Shown here piece after piece: positions 55,720-64,000 of a stretch of 64,000 nt of DNA. The stretch covers positions 62,001-126,000 of the forward strand of contig NZ_FNMV01000006.1 of the NCBI RefSeq assembly GCF_900106645.1, written 5' to 3'. The notes below the pieces were generated by a model. That model searched no databases. It was given only the letters and a program-made list of their open reading frames with translations, and was not told where the DNA came from. Each line of letters starts with the position of its first letter. Position 1 is the first letter of the stretch. A program made the translations under genes and the position numbers. Source of the DNA: Flavobacterium degerlachei. GTDB lineage: Bacteria; Bacteroidota; Bacteroidia; Flavobacteriales; Flavobacteriaceae.

Positions 55720-55726
55720 TTACAGT

Positions 55727-57895
55727 CTAAAGGTTTTCTTTAATAAAATTAGTCATTTTATTGTACAACTGTATTCTAGTCATACCACCGTAAATTCCGT
55801 GATTTTTATCTGGGTAAATTTGTGAATCAAATTGTTTGTTAGCTTGAATAAGTGCTTCCATCATTTGCATCGAATTTTGAACATGCACATTATCATCACC
55901 ACTTCCGTGAATTAAAAGGAATTTCCCTTTTAATCCATTAACATAATTAATTGGTGAATTATCATCATATCCACTTGCATTTTCCTGTGGAGTCTGCATG
56001 TATCTTTCTGTATAAATGCTGTCATAAAACCTCCAGTTTGTAACAGGCGCAACAGCAATGGCCATTTTAAAAGTATCATTGCCTTTAAAAAGACAGTTTG
56101 ACGACATAAAACCACCGTAAGACCATCCGAATATACCTATTCTAGAACTATCTACAAATAAATAACCCCCAATTACCTTTGCAGCATCAATTTGATCTTC
56201 TACTTCGTATTTTCCTAACTGTAATTGAGTTACTTTTTTAAAATCAGCACCTTTAAAACCAGTTCCTCTACCATCAACACAAGCGATTATATATCCTTGC
56301 TGAGATAGCATCATAAACCAATAATCATTTGAAGAATTCCACTGATTAGCCACCTGTTGAGATCCAGGACCAGAATACTGATACATAAAAACTGGATATT
56401 TCTTTGAAGCGTCAAAATCTTTTGGCTTAATCATCCAAGCATTTAACTCATTCCCCTTTTCCGTTTTTAACACAAAAAACTCTTTGGATGGCAAATCAAA
56501 GTCTTTTACTTTTTCAGCCAATGCTTTATTATCCTCTATAACTTGCAATTGTTTTCCTGACTTGGCTTCATTTAAAGTATAAGTAGTAGGTTGTGTTGCG
56601 CTTGAGAAGGTATTAATGTAATATTGAAAGTTAGGGCTAAATGTTGCATCATTAGTTCCAACTTTATTAGACAATGCTTTTTTGCTTTTGCCATTCAGAG
56701 CAATACTATAAACGGCTCTGTTAATAGAACCATTCTCTGTAGACTGATAAAAAATAGTACTTGCCTTTTCATCAAAACCATAATAAGAGGTTACTTCCCA
56801 GTTCCCTTTTGTTACTTGGTTTTTCAATTTTCCGTTTTTATCGTATAAATAAATGTGATTAAAACCGTCTTTTTCACTAGTCCAGATAAAACTATTATCC
56901 TTTAAGAAGGTTAGGTTATCAGTAACATCTACGTAAGCTTTATCTTTTTCATTCACCACTACTTTTGATGTTGCTGTAGTACCATCAATAAACAATAAGT
57001 CTAAATTATCTTGGTGGCGATTCAACACCTGAGCTGACAACACATTAGCATCATTAGTCCATTGCATGCGTGCAATATAAAAATCGCTGTAATTACCTAA
57101 ATCAACTTTTTTAGTTGCTGTAGCTGCAACATCATAAATATGTAATGAAACAAGAGAATTTTTCTCTCCTGCTTTTGGATATTTAAAGGTCTCAATCGTA
57201 GGATACAAAGACTTTCCAAATTTTGACATAGAAAATTCAGGAACTTGACTTTCGTCAAAACGAATATAAGCTAGTTTTTTACTGTCGGCACTCCAATCAA
57301 AAGCCTTCACAAATGCAAATTCCTCTTCATAAACCCAGTCCGTAATTCCGTTTATGACTGCATTTTTCTTACCGTCAGTTGTGATCTGAGTTGATTTCTT
57401 TGTTTGCAAATCATACACATAAAGATTATTCTCTTTTGCGTAAGCTATCTTTTTACCATCTGGCGAAAACGTAGGTTCTTGTACTTGAAAGTCAAATAAC
57501 TTCGTTAGTTCTTTGTTGGTTGTATTGTATAAGTAGTAATCAGCTGTGAAAGAGTGTCTGAAAATTTGATTTGAATTAAAAGCTAACAGAATCATTTTTT
57601 CAGTAGCATCAAACGTATAACTTGATACATTAGGTAAATCCTTAGAAAACTTACTTGTATCGAATAAAGTACTTATTTTCTTTAGAGTAGCAAAATCAAA
57701 CAAGTCAATTTGCTGCTCTCCGTCTTTATCTTCATTCAATACTGTATATTGATTGGTGTTTTTTAAAGAATGTAATTCATCCATTCCTTGGGCACGAAAA
57801 GCACCCATATAAATTTTTTCAACTGAGATTTTTTGCTGTCCAAAAATGCTGAAACACAAAAATAAAAATAAGACCGAAAATTGTTTAGATTTCAT
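55727..57895 (-). CDS. Dipeptidyl-peptidase IV (S9B family)
   Basis: Exported serine peptidase releasing X-Pro dipeptides. The 722-aa product has a signal peptide (MKSKQFSVLFLFLCFSIFGQ), a beta-propeller domain with DPP IV N-terminal pattern (about 40-455; FSPDGKKIAYAKENNLYV, DWVYEEEFAF where the EE pair binds the peptide N-terminus) and an alpha/beta-hydrolase domain. Triad: Ser592 in GWSYGGF, Asp667 in GSGDDNVH, His699 in DKNHGIYG. First gene of an operon with three POT transporters: cut outside the cytoplasm, then import. Confidence 0.95.
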   Translation of the reverse strand: MKSKQFSVLFLFLCFSIFGQQKISVEKIYMGAFRAQGMDELHSLKNTNQYTVLNEDKDGEQQIDLFDFATLKKISTLFDTSKFSKDLPNVSSYTFDATEKMILLAFNSNQIFRHSFTADYYLYNTTNKELTKLFDFQVQEPTFSPDGKKIAYAKENNLYVYDLQTKKSTQITTDGKKNAVINGITDWVYEEEFAFVKAFDWSADSKKLAYIRFDESQVPEFSMSKFGKSLYPTIETFKYPKAGEKNSLVSLHIYDVAATATKKVDLGNYSDFYIARMQWTNDANVLSAQVLNRHQDNLDLLFIDGTTATSKVVVNEKDKAYVDVTDNLTFLKDNSFIWTSEKDGFNHIYLYDKNGKLKNQVTKGNWEVTSYYGFDEKASTIFYQSTENGSINRAVYSIALNGKSKKALSNKVGTNDATFSPNFQYYINTFSSATQPTTYTLNEAKSGKQLQVIEDNKALAEKVKDFDLPSKEFFVLKTEKGNELNAWMIKPKDFDASKKYPVFMYQYSGPGSQQVANQWNSSNDYWFMMLSQQGYIIACVDGRGTGFKGADFKKVTQLQLGKYEVEDQIDAAKVIGGYLFVDSSRIGIFGWSYGGFMSSNCLFKGNDTFKMAIAVAPVTNWRFYDSIYTERYMQTPQENASGYDDNSPINYVNGLKGKFLLIHGSGDDNVHVQNSMQMMEALIQANKQFDSQIYPDKNHGIYGGMTRIQLYNKMTNFIKENL

Positions 57896-58039
57896 ACTAT
57901 TGATTTATATGTAAAAAAGAGACCAATTTTAGTGAAAAATTTACAATTATATCACATTTGATGTGTTAAATATTGAAAACTATATTTTAAAAAGTCTTTT
58001 AATGACGATAATTTAATGGCTACAAAACCGCTAAAAATG

Positions 58040-58047
58040 TATCTTTG
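58040..58047 (+). promoter_or_regulatory. -7 box for the HMG-CoA reductase gene
   Basis: TATCTTTG, 28 nt upstream of the ATG. No good TTG at the -33 position (TTTA near 58012). Confidence 0.5.
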
Positions 58048-58075
58048 CACCTAATTTTACTATAATCTATTGAAA

Positions 58076-59392
58076 ATGAATAACCCTGTCACCGGCTTTT
58101 CAAAATTATCCAAAGAAGAAAAAATAAACTGGATTGCAAAGGAATATTTTTCTACGCCTTCGGAAGCAATCATTTTACTGAAAAACTATTGGAATTCAGA
58201 TGAAAAAATACAAAAGCTACACGATGAATTCATTGAAAACACTATAACTAATTTCTACATTCCACTTGGAGTGGCTCCAAATTTCCTGATTAACGGAAAA
58301 TACAGCACGATTCCTATGGCTATTGAAGAAAGCTCAGTTGTTGCTGCTGCCTCTAAATCATCTAAATTCTGGTCTACTCGAGGCGGATTTAAGGCAACTG
58401 TCTTGAATACTGAAAAAATCGGCCAAGTCCACTTTATATTCAAAGGTGACATTTCGAAACTCGAATTGTTCTTTGTTCAAACTAAAGCGAAGTTTTTTGC
58501 TGAGACTGAAAGCATCACTAAAAACATGCAAAAGCGTGGCGGTGGGATTATTGATATTGTCTTGAAAGATAAAACAAACCTACTCCCTAATTATTTTCAG
58601 CTTCATGCCACTTTTGAAACAAAAGACAGCATGGGAGCAAATTTTATCAACTCTTGTTTAGAGCAATTTGCTAAAACATTAAAAGAAGAAGCGCTAGCTT
58701 ACGACCTCTTTTCTGAAACTGAGAAGAATATTCAGGTAATCATGAGTATTCTTTCTAATTATGTCCCTAATTGTATTGTACGTGCCGAGGTTTCTTGTCC
58801 TATCGAGGAATTAGCCGAAAAGCATATTGAAAACCCACAGGATTTTGCCGAGCGATTTGTTCAAGCCGTTCAAATTGCAGAAGTGGAACCTTTTAGAGCA
58901 GTTACACATAATAAAGGAATCATGAATGGAGTTGACGCAGTTGTCTTGGCTACAGGAAATGATTTCCGCGCAGTTGAAGCAGGAATTCACGCCTATGCAG
59001 CTAAATCAGGTCAATATTCTAGTTTGTCTCATGCAAAAATTGAAAATGGCATATTTACATTTTGGTTAGAAATCCCATTGGCTTTAGGAACCGTAGGCGG
59101 CCTTACCTCATTGCATCCCTTGGTAAAACTATCATTAGAGATGTTAGAAAACCCATCTGCCAAAGAACTAATGCAAGTTGTTGCCGTTGCCGGATTAGCT
59201 CAAAACTTCGCCGCTTTGCGCTCTCTGACTACAACAGGAATACAGGACGGACACATGAAAATGCATTTGAATAACATTCTGAACCAATTTGATGCTAGCG
59301 ATGACGAACGCATTTTGATTCGAAAACATTTTAAACACAACGCTGTTTCACACAGTGCCGTTGTCGAAATGATTGGGAATCTTCGAAAATAA
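58076..59392 (+). CDS. Hydroxymethylglutaryl-CoA reductase, class II type
   Basis: The 438-aa product reduces HMG-CoA to mevalonate (or the reverse). It resembles class II HMGRs: MAIEESSVVAAAS near 81-93 with the catalytic Glu, HNKGIMNGVDAVVLATGND with the Lys and Asp, and GIQDGHMKMHLNN with the catalytic His near the C-terminus. Annotated by homology as degradative, but the kinase gene downstream and the absence of a lyase gene favour the mevalonate pathway to isoprenoids. A TTG at 58070 is a possible earlier start; ATG 58076 is preferred. Confidence 0.93.
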   Translation: MNNPVTGFSKLSKEEKINWIAKEYFSTPSEAIILLKNYWNSDEKIQKLHDEFIENTITNFYIPLGVAPNFLINGKYSTIPMAIEESSVVAAASKSSKFWSTRGGFKATVLNTEKIGQVHFIFKGDISKLELFFVQTKAKFFAETESITKNMQKRGGGIIDIVLKDKTNLLPNYFQLHATFETKDSMGANFINSCLEQFAKTLKEEALAYDLFSETEKNIQVIMSILSNYVPNCIVRAEVSCPIEELAEKHIENPQDFAERFVQAVQIAEVEPFRAVTHNKGIMNGVDAVVLATGNDFRAVEAGIHAYAAKSGQYSSLSHAKIENGIFTFWLEIPLALGTVGGLTSLHPLVKLSLEMLENPSAKELMQVVAVAGLAQNFAALRSLTTTGIQDGHMKMHLNNILNQFDASDDERILIRKHFKHNAVSHSAVVEMIGNLRK

Positions 59393-59399
59393 AAATAGA

Positions 59400-59503
59400 A
59401 GCCATTCCCATACACAACAATGCGAGTCGAACTGTCGAAGCAACCTACTCCATCTTTGTCTGATTAAAAAAACAAGGAAATGGACACCACTGCTATCGGA
59501 GCT
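59400..59503 (-). repeat. Decayed or expanded copy of the dispersed repeat (copy 4)
   Basis: On the minus strand it starts AGCTCCGATAGCAGTGGTGTCC (compare copy 3 AGCCCGGATAGCAGCGGCATCC) and contains AAAGATGGAGT. It ends GGGAATGGCT, like GGGAAATAGCT of copy 1. About 28 nt, containing an inverted TCGACAGTTCGA-type motif, are inserted between. It fills the gap between the reductase and the kinase gene. Confidence 0.4.
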
Positions 59504-59534
59504 AAAAAACCATACTGAAATAAATTCAGCATCA

Positions 59535-60467
59535 ATGAAAAAAACATTTTACAGCAACGGAAAACTTTTAATTACAGCAGAGTATCTGGTTTTAGACGGG
59601 GCCAAAGCATTGGCACTACCTACAAAATTTGGACAAAATCTAATTGTTGAAGAAGGCAGCAACCATAAAATAGCGTGGAAAAGTTATGACTCAGACGGAA
59701 GCATTTGGTTTGAAGATAACATCACTTTTTCTGAAATTGCCAATCCAACAAATTCAGAAACAGAAACAGAGACAGAAGCAGTAAAAGCTACTTTAGTCAC
59801 CATCTTGCATGAAGCATACTTATTGAATCCTGACCTAATAAGTGATTCTAATGGTTACCAAGTAACAACCCAGCTTACATTCCCTAAAAAATGGGGACTA
59901 GGAACTTCTTCTACCTTAATAAACAATATTGCGCAATGGTTACAAATTGATGCCTTTAAGCTGCTTAAAACAAGTTTTGGAGGTAGTGGCTACGATATTG
60001 CCTGCGCACAAAATGATAGCCCAATCTTGTATCATCTTGAAAAAGGCGAACAGATTGTCGAAAAAGCCACCTTCAATCCTGCCTTCGCAAATAGCATCTA
60101 TTTTGTCTATTTAAATAAAAAACAAAGCAGTAAATCCTCGATAGCTCAGTACCGTAAAAATAAAGCGTACGAATTAGACAAAAATATTATTACCATCAAT
60201 AACATAACAGAGCATATTCAAAATGCTGACACTATCACATCTTTTGCGAAAGCTATCTCAAACCACGAAGCAGAAATGAGTCGCATTTTAGAAACAAAAA
60301 CGGTCAAAGAAACTTTGTTCAATGATTTTGATGGAGCAATAAAAAGCTTAGGAGCTTGGGGAGGCGATTTCATACTAGTGACTGCTGAAACTAACCCAAC
60401 AGACTATTTTAAATCAAAAGGGTACAACACTATTTTAACCTACGAAGAAATGATATTGCGCAACTAA
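59535..60467 (+). CDS. GYDIA-family GHMP kinase
   Basis: The 310-aa product has the GHMP kinase phosphate-binding loop in a modified form (KKWGLGTSSTLINNIA) and the GGSGYDIACAQN motif that names the family. The N-terminal part (MKKTFYSNGKLLITAEYLVL) resembles phosphomevalonate or mevalonate kinases. Its place after HMG-CoA reductase points to the mevalonate pathway; the exact substrate is not shown by sequence. I chose ATG 59535; the upstream frame (from 59373) runs through the intergenic repeat and is not conserved-looking. Confidence 0.88.
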   Translation: MKKTFYSNGKLLITAEYLVLDGAKALALPTKFGQNLIVEEGSNHKIAWKSYDSDGSIWFEDNITFSEIANPTNSETETETEAVKATLVTILHEAYLLNPDLISDSNGYQVTTQLTFPKKWGLGTSSTLINNIAQWLQIDAFKLLKTSFGGSGYDIACAQNDSPILYHLEKGEQIVEKATFNPAFANSIYFVYLNKKQSSKSSIAQYRKNKAYELDKNIITINNITEHIQNADTITSFAKAISNHEAEMSRILETKTVKETLFNDFDGAIKSLGAWGGDFILVTAETNPTDYFKSKGYNTILTYEEMILRN

Positions 60468-60485
60468 CATCTAAAATATAAGCAT

Positions 60486-60518
60486 AAAAAAACTCGATAC
60501 TAAGTATCGAGTTTTTTT
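60486..60518. terminator. Bidirectional intrinsic terminator
   Basis: CTCGATAC TAA GTATCGAG flanked by A7 and T7 (60486-60518). It serves the kinase gene and the convergent PpiD-like gene. Confidence 0.93.
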
Positions 60519-60545
60519 ATGAAATAATAATAACTATATATTTTA

Positions 60546-62645
60546 CTAGTAATTGAACTCTTTTCTATTGTCTTCAATTTCAGCATTGTCTTTTAAGGCA
60601 GGTAAAACTCTGTTTACATCACCAGCAGATTGAGCTTTTAATTGTGCAACATACGGAGCGTGATCTTTCAAAGCTGGAGCTTTTACAGTACTAATGTTCT
60701 TTACAACATATACTCCTGTGTTACCTACAATAGGTGCAGATAATTTATTTGCAGCTAAAGCAAATGCATTTCCAACTACTTGCGGCTCTTGACCAACACC
60801 TCCAGCTAACACTGGATTTTGCATTGTAACATCAGCAACTTGTTGTACTGTAGATCCAACTGCTTTTGCAATTGCTTCTAAAGATGTTCCTGACATTTTA
60901 GCTTTGATCAATTCTGCTTTTTTCTTATTTTTAAGAATAGGCTCAACATAAGCTCTAGTCTGAGATATTGGAGCTAATCCTGACTTATCTACACTTTTAA
61001 CAGTTGCAATAACGTGTCCTAAGTTAGCTACTTCAAATCTCTTAACCGTACCTACTTTAGTATCACCTTCAAAAGCCCATCTAACAATAGATCTTTGATT
61101 CCCTAAAGGACCAAAATTCTCATCCATTACTTTAACAGTCGCAGGAGCTTCAACTTTAAGTCCCATTTCTTTTGCCACTTTACTAAAACCTTTATCAGCA
61201 GCTTCCATTTCAAATTTAGTCGCTTGTGTAAACATTTTATCAGAAGTTGCTTCAGACGCTTCAATTTTCAAACCGATAGTCGCTAAACGAATTCCATCTT
61301 GTTTGTCAGTAATTTTGATAATGTGAAATCCAAAAGGAGTTTCAACTAAACCTACTTTTCCAATTCCATTATTGAAAACAAAATCATTAAATGGTTTCAC
61401 CATTTGGTTTGGACCAAAATATCCTAAATCACCACCTTGTTGTGCTGAAGAATCATCAGAATTTGAAAAAGCCAACATCATGAAACTTTCTGGGTTTGCC
61501 TGAACTTGTGCTAACATAGCTTCTGCTTTCGCTTTTGCCTCTTCCTTAGTTCTTCTCTCTTTTTGATTAGGAACTTGCGCTCCTTCATAACTGATTAAGA
61601 TATGACTTGCTTTTGCATTAACTCCTGATTTCTTACCCAAAGATTTTGAAAGCGCGTAATAGTTTCCAAAAACATATGGTCCATAAACTTCACCTGGAGC
61701 AAGATTAAACAATATGTCTGCATCAACAGCTGGTAAATCTTTCTTAGCGATATAAGTAGAATCATAAGGAACATCAGAATTTGAGTTCACAAATTCAATT
61801 GTGTTTTTAGCTGATTTAAATCCTGCCAAAGTATCGTTTTTTCCAGTAGCTTGATTATAAACAACACTTCCAGATAACAACGCGTTTATTCTTGATTTAA
61901 CTTCTGCTTCATCTTCTGCTGAAGCTTTATCTTCAATCAAAACATATTCTACTTCACGAGTTTCATCTGCTTTGAATTTCTTTTCATTTTTCTTCATATA
62001 ATCCATTATCTCAGCATCAGTAACTTTAACGTCACTGTCCTTGATAGTAGAATACAATCCTGCAACATAAGCAAAATTCACTTTGTTTGCTTCCATTTCA
62101 TATCTCAACTTTCCTTCACTCTCTGTAGTAAAAAGACTTGATTTAATCAACGTATTATAGATTTGAAACTTTGCGTTTAGCTCAGCATCTTTTTCTCTTT
62201 CAACCAAATACTGACTTTGCGCAGGGTTTGATTTGAAATATTCTTTGAATTTAGCAGCATCAAATACTCCTGCAGCATTTAAAAACATTGGGTTTTTACC
62301 AATATTCTCATCTGCTTTTAAAACTTCCATTAAATGTTTTTCGCCAACTCTTAAACCTAATTTTTCAAATTCAGACGTCAACAAAGCAACAGATACTTCT
62401 TGATCCCATACTCTATTTGCCGCTGCTGTAGAAGTGATCCCTTGACCGCTTTTTTCAACATTGCTCACTTTGATTCTAAAATCTTCAAATGAAATATCTT
62501 TTCCATTGATACTACCTACATCTTTTGATGTACTGTTGAAACCTCCACTGTTAAATAAATCACCAATGATAAAAGCAAATAAGGCGAATGCAATAACTGC
62601 AATCATTAATGCGGAACGTTGTCTAATATTTGATAAAACTGCCAT
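60546..62645 (-). CDS. PpiD/SurA-type peptidyl-prolyl isomerase
   Basis: The 699-aa inner-membrane-anchored periplasmic foldase begins MAVLSNIRQRSALMIAVIAF with one membrane helix (about 11-32). A SurA_N-like chaperone domain (about 38-245) and a parvulin PPIase domain follow (about 325-455; SHILISYEGA, SAQQGGDLGYFGPNQMVKPF, VETPFGFHIIKITDKQ). A second, degenerate parvulin-like segment follows. I chose ATG 62645; the upstream ATG at 62687 adds 14 unconserved residues. Helps outer-membrane and secreted proteins fold. Confidence 0.92.
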   Translation of the reverse strand: MAVLSNIRQRSALMIAVIAFALFAFIIGDLFNSGGFNSTSKDVGSINGKDISFEDFRIKVSNVEKSGQGITSTAAANRVWDQEVSVALLTSEFEKLGLRVGEKHLMEVLKADENIGKNPMFLNAAGVFDAAKFKEYFKSNPAQSQYLVEREKDAELNAKFQIYNTLIKSSLFTTESEGKLRYEMEANKVNFAYVAGLYSTIKDSDVKVTDAEIMDYMKKNEKKFKADETREVEYVLIEDKASAEDEAEVKSRINALLSGSVVYNQATGKNDTLAGFKSAKNTIEFVNSNSDVPYDSTYIAKKDLPAVDADILFNLAPGEVYGPYVFGNYYALSKSLGKKSGVNAKASHILISYEGAQVPNQKERRTKEEAKAKAEAMLAQVQANPESFMMLAFSNSDDSSAQQGGDLGYFGPNQMVKPFNDFVFNNGIGKVGLVETPFGFHIIKITDKQDGIRLATIGLKIEASEATSDKMFTQATKFEMEAADKGFSKVAKEMGLKVEAPATVKVMDENFGPLGNQRSIVRWAFEGDTKVGTVKRFEVANLGHVIATVKSVDKSGLAPISQTRAYVEPILKNKKKAELIKAKMSGTSLEAIAKAVGSTVQQVADVTMQNPVLAGGVGQEPQVVGNAFALAANKLSAPIVGNTGVYVVKNISTVKAPALKDHAPYVAQLKAQSAGDVNRVLPALKDNAEIEDNRKEFNY

Positions 62646-62752
62646 TTTTATTGTTGTTAATTTGATATTCAGTTTGCGAAAATACAATTATATGATTAAT
62701 AATTATACTACAAGCGTTTTATTTTACAAAAAAAATATTTTTCTAAAATAAA

Positions 62753-64000
62753 TCACTCTTTTATGGCCATTTTAACCAATTCTATTTTTTTATTGGTGGC
62801 TTCTTCTATTACAAAATGGAAACTCCCTATTGTAATCACCTCCCCTTTTAGTGGTATATCATTAGTAAAGTCAACGATAAAACCTCCCAAAGTCCCATAA
62901 GAATCACTTTCAGGAATATTAAGCTTATAGGTTTGGTTCAAATATTCCACATCAAACCGAGCTGAGAAAAGATAAGTATCATCCCCTAACTCTTTCTCTA
63001 TTAACTCTTCATCAGAATCATGTTCATCCTCTATTTCTCCAAACAGCTCTTCCACTATATCTTCAATCGTGACAATCCCTGAAGTTCCTCCGTATTCATC
63101 TAAGACTACTGCTACGCTTTTGCGTTTTTTAGTCAATAGATTCATCACATCTTTAATATAAATCGTTTCAGGAACAAATTCGACAGAAATCACAATGGCC
63201 TTGATATTTTTGGGCTTTTTAAACAAATCATAAGAATGCACATAACCTACAATCTCATCCAGTGAATTCTCATAGACCACTATCTTAGAATAACCTGTCT
63301 CAATAAACAATTCCTTTAGTTCTGCTATTGAATCAAACAAGTCAATAGCCACGATTTCAGTTCTAGGACTCATAACATCTCTGGCTTTCACACCAGAAAA
63401 CTCTAAAGCATTTTGAAACATTTGAATTTCCGAATCCACATCGTCGTCATCGTCAACGGTACTCATTTGCTCGACAATATAATTCCCTAATTCTATCTTA
63501 CTAAAATAGAGTTGCACTTGATCACCATCAGACCCAAAAAACTTTTTTAAAATAAAATCTGATACCCAGATAAAGAATGAAGAAATCAGATAAAATAAAA
63601 TATAAAACGCGTAGGCAGGTATTGCAAAAAACTTAATTAAAGTATTGGCATATATTTGGAAAAACACCTTTGGTAGAAACTCCGCAGTTATCAAAACAAC
63701 TAGCGTTGACAGTACTGTCTGAATAAGAAGATTCAGCAAGTCTGAAAAATGATACTGAAACGAATCAATCCAGTTCATCAATAACTCACCCATTAAAAAT
63801 CCGTAAACAACCAAGGCGATATTGTTTCCAATAAGCATAGCTGCAATAAATTTCGAAGGTTTTTCGGTAAGTTTTGTAAGAATTTTAGAAAGAAAATTAT
63901 CTTGTTTTTTTTCAATTTCAAGATAAATTTTATTGGAAGAGATAAATGCTATTTCCATTCCGGAAAAAAAAGCACTCAATATTAAACATAGTATTATAAT
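62753..64000 (-). CDS. CNNM/CorC-type membrane protein (DUF21, CBS pair, CorC_HlyC), truncated by window edge
   Basis: 415 residues are visible; the frame stays open through the right edge (IIILCLILSAFFSGMEIAFI), so the true start is outside. Several membrane helices (DUF21; FSGMEIAFISSNKI signature) are followed by two CBS domains (VMSPRTEIVAIDLFDSIAEL, VVLDEYGGTSGIVTIEDIVE) and a CorC_HlyC domain (GTLGGFIVDFTNDIPLKGE). Related to magnesium/cobalt efflux and to GldE. The neighbour pattern (PpiD gene directly downstream) favours a general hemolysin-family protein over GldE. Confidence 0.92.
   Translation of the reverse strand: MIILCLILSAFFSGMEIAFISSNKIYLEIEKKQDNFLSKILTKLTEKPSKFIAAMLIGNNIALVVYGFLMGELLMNWIDSFQYHFSDLLNLLIQTVLSTLVVLITAEFLPKVFFQIYANTLIKFFAIPAYAFYILFYLISSFFIWVSDFILKKFFGSDGDQVQLYFSKIELGNYIVEQMSTVDDDDDVDSEIQMFQNALEFSGVKARDVMSPRTEIVAIDLFDSIAELKELFIETGYSKIVVYENSLDEIVGYVHSYDLFKKPKNIKAIVISVEFVPETIYIKDVMNLLTKKRKSVAVVLDEYGGTSGIVTIEDIVEELFGEIEDEHDSDEELIEKELGDDTYLFSARFDVEYLNQTYKLNIPESDSYGTLGGFIVDFTNDIPLKGEVITIGSFHFVIEEATNKKIELVKMAIKE

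Noticed and set aside
59373..59534. Extra N-terminal 54 residues for the GHMP kinase
   Set aside because: The extension overlaps the end of the reductase gene and the repeat, and reads as non-conserved sequence; ATG 59535 gives the normal family N-terminus.
62753..64000. Gliding protein GldE
   Set aside because: Domain layout is similar, but there is no gldD or ssb next to it; the neighbour is a PpiD-like gene and the start is missing, so only the general family is claimed.
1..64000. CRISPR arrays, prophage, insertion sequences, tRNA or rRNA genes
   Set aside because: No regularly spaced direct repeats, transposase/integrase frames, tRNA-like cloverleafs or rRNA sequence were seen on either strand.

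Overview
The window looks like a chromosomal segment of a low-GC Bacteroidota, most likely a Flavobacterium-type member of the Flavobacteriaceae. The supporting signs are the protein families present (GLPGLI, DUF5686, PorT/SprT, a TamL-type lipoprotein, GYDIA-family GHMP kinase, POT transporters linked to DPP IV), the near absence of Shine-Dalgarno sequences, and many copies of the Bacteroidota promoter pattern TTG-N(17-23)-TAnnTTTG. It is almost entirely core-genome content. I found no prophage, transposase, CRISPR array, rRNA or tRNA.

Layout. 1-5.7 kb is a methionine/SAM block: a MetX-aspartokinase-homoserine dehydrogenase fusion (cut by the left edge) behind an S-box (SAM-I) riboswitch, two small hypothetical ORFs, and metK behind a second, divergent S-box-like leader. 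5.8-9.4 kb encodes a GLPGLI protein and an outer-membrane beta-barrel protein. 9.8-11.2 kb has an unknown exported protein coupled to a deoxynucleoside kinase. 11.3-14.4 kb holds membrane and soluble pyrophosphatases side by side. 14.5-20.8 kb has an AlkA-like glycosylase, a DUF5686 surface protein, pdhB and etfBA. 21-24 kb carries a bifunctional nuclease, thyA, a CBM48-like protein, a 2TM protein and folA. 24.5-29.3 kb has menG/ubiE, porT of the type IX secretion system, a SpoU rRNA/tRNA methylase and the TamL-like lipoprotein. 29.4-31.4 kb is fbaA and accD. 31.5-33.9 kb has an alcohol dehydrogenase and a MacB-like permease. 34-35.6 kb is purH.

35.6-41.2 kb is the rod-shape/elongasome operon mreB-mreC-mreD-mrdA-rodA. 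41.2-45.5 kb is a leftward three-gene group: C-terminal processing protease, a DppC-like permease and a lipoprotein nuclease. 45.7-50.6 kb is surE, a small membrane protein, lpxB, an NlpC/P60 lipoprotein and comEC. 50.6-57.9 kb has a thioredoxin and a peptide-use operon (DPP IV plus three POT transporters). 58-60.5 kb has HMG-CoA reductase and a GHMP kinase (mevalonate pathway). 60.5-64 kb has a PpiD-like foldase and a CNNM/CorC-type membrane protein cut by the right edge.

Points that stand out: the three-enzyme fusion under an S-box; the unusual metK leader; a Cys/Met/His-rich C-terminal tail on the membrane pyrophosphatase; an AccD with no zinc-ribbon cysteines; a dispersed ~75-bp palindromic intergenic repeat (three good copies plus one decayed copy, one of which supplies a stop codon); intrinsic terminators that overlap the coding ends of comEC and the CBM48 gene; and a ComEC with a degenerate C-terminal domain. 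None of these amounts to a clearly new multi-gene system; they are individual oddities in otherwise ordinary housekeeping sequence.
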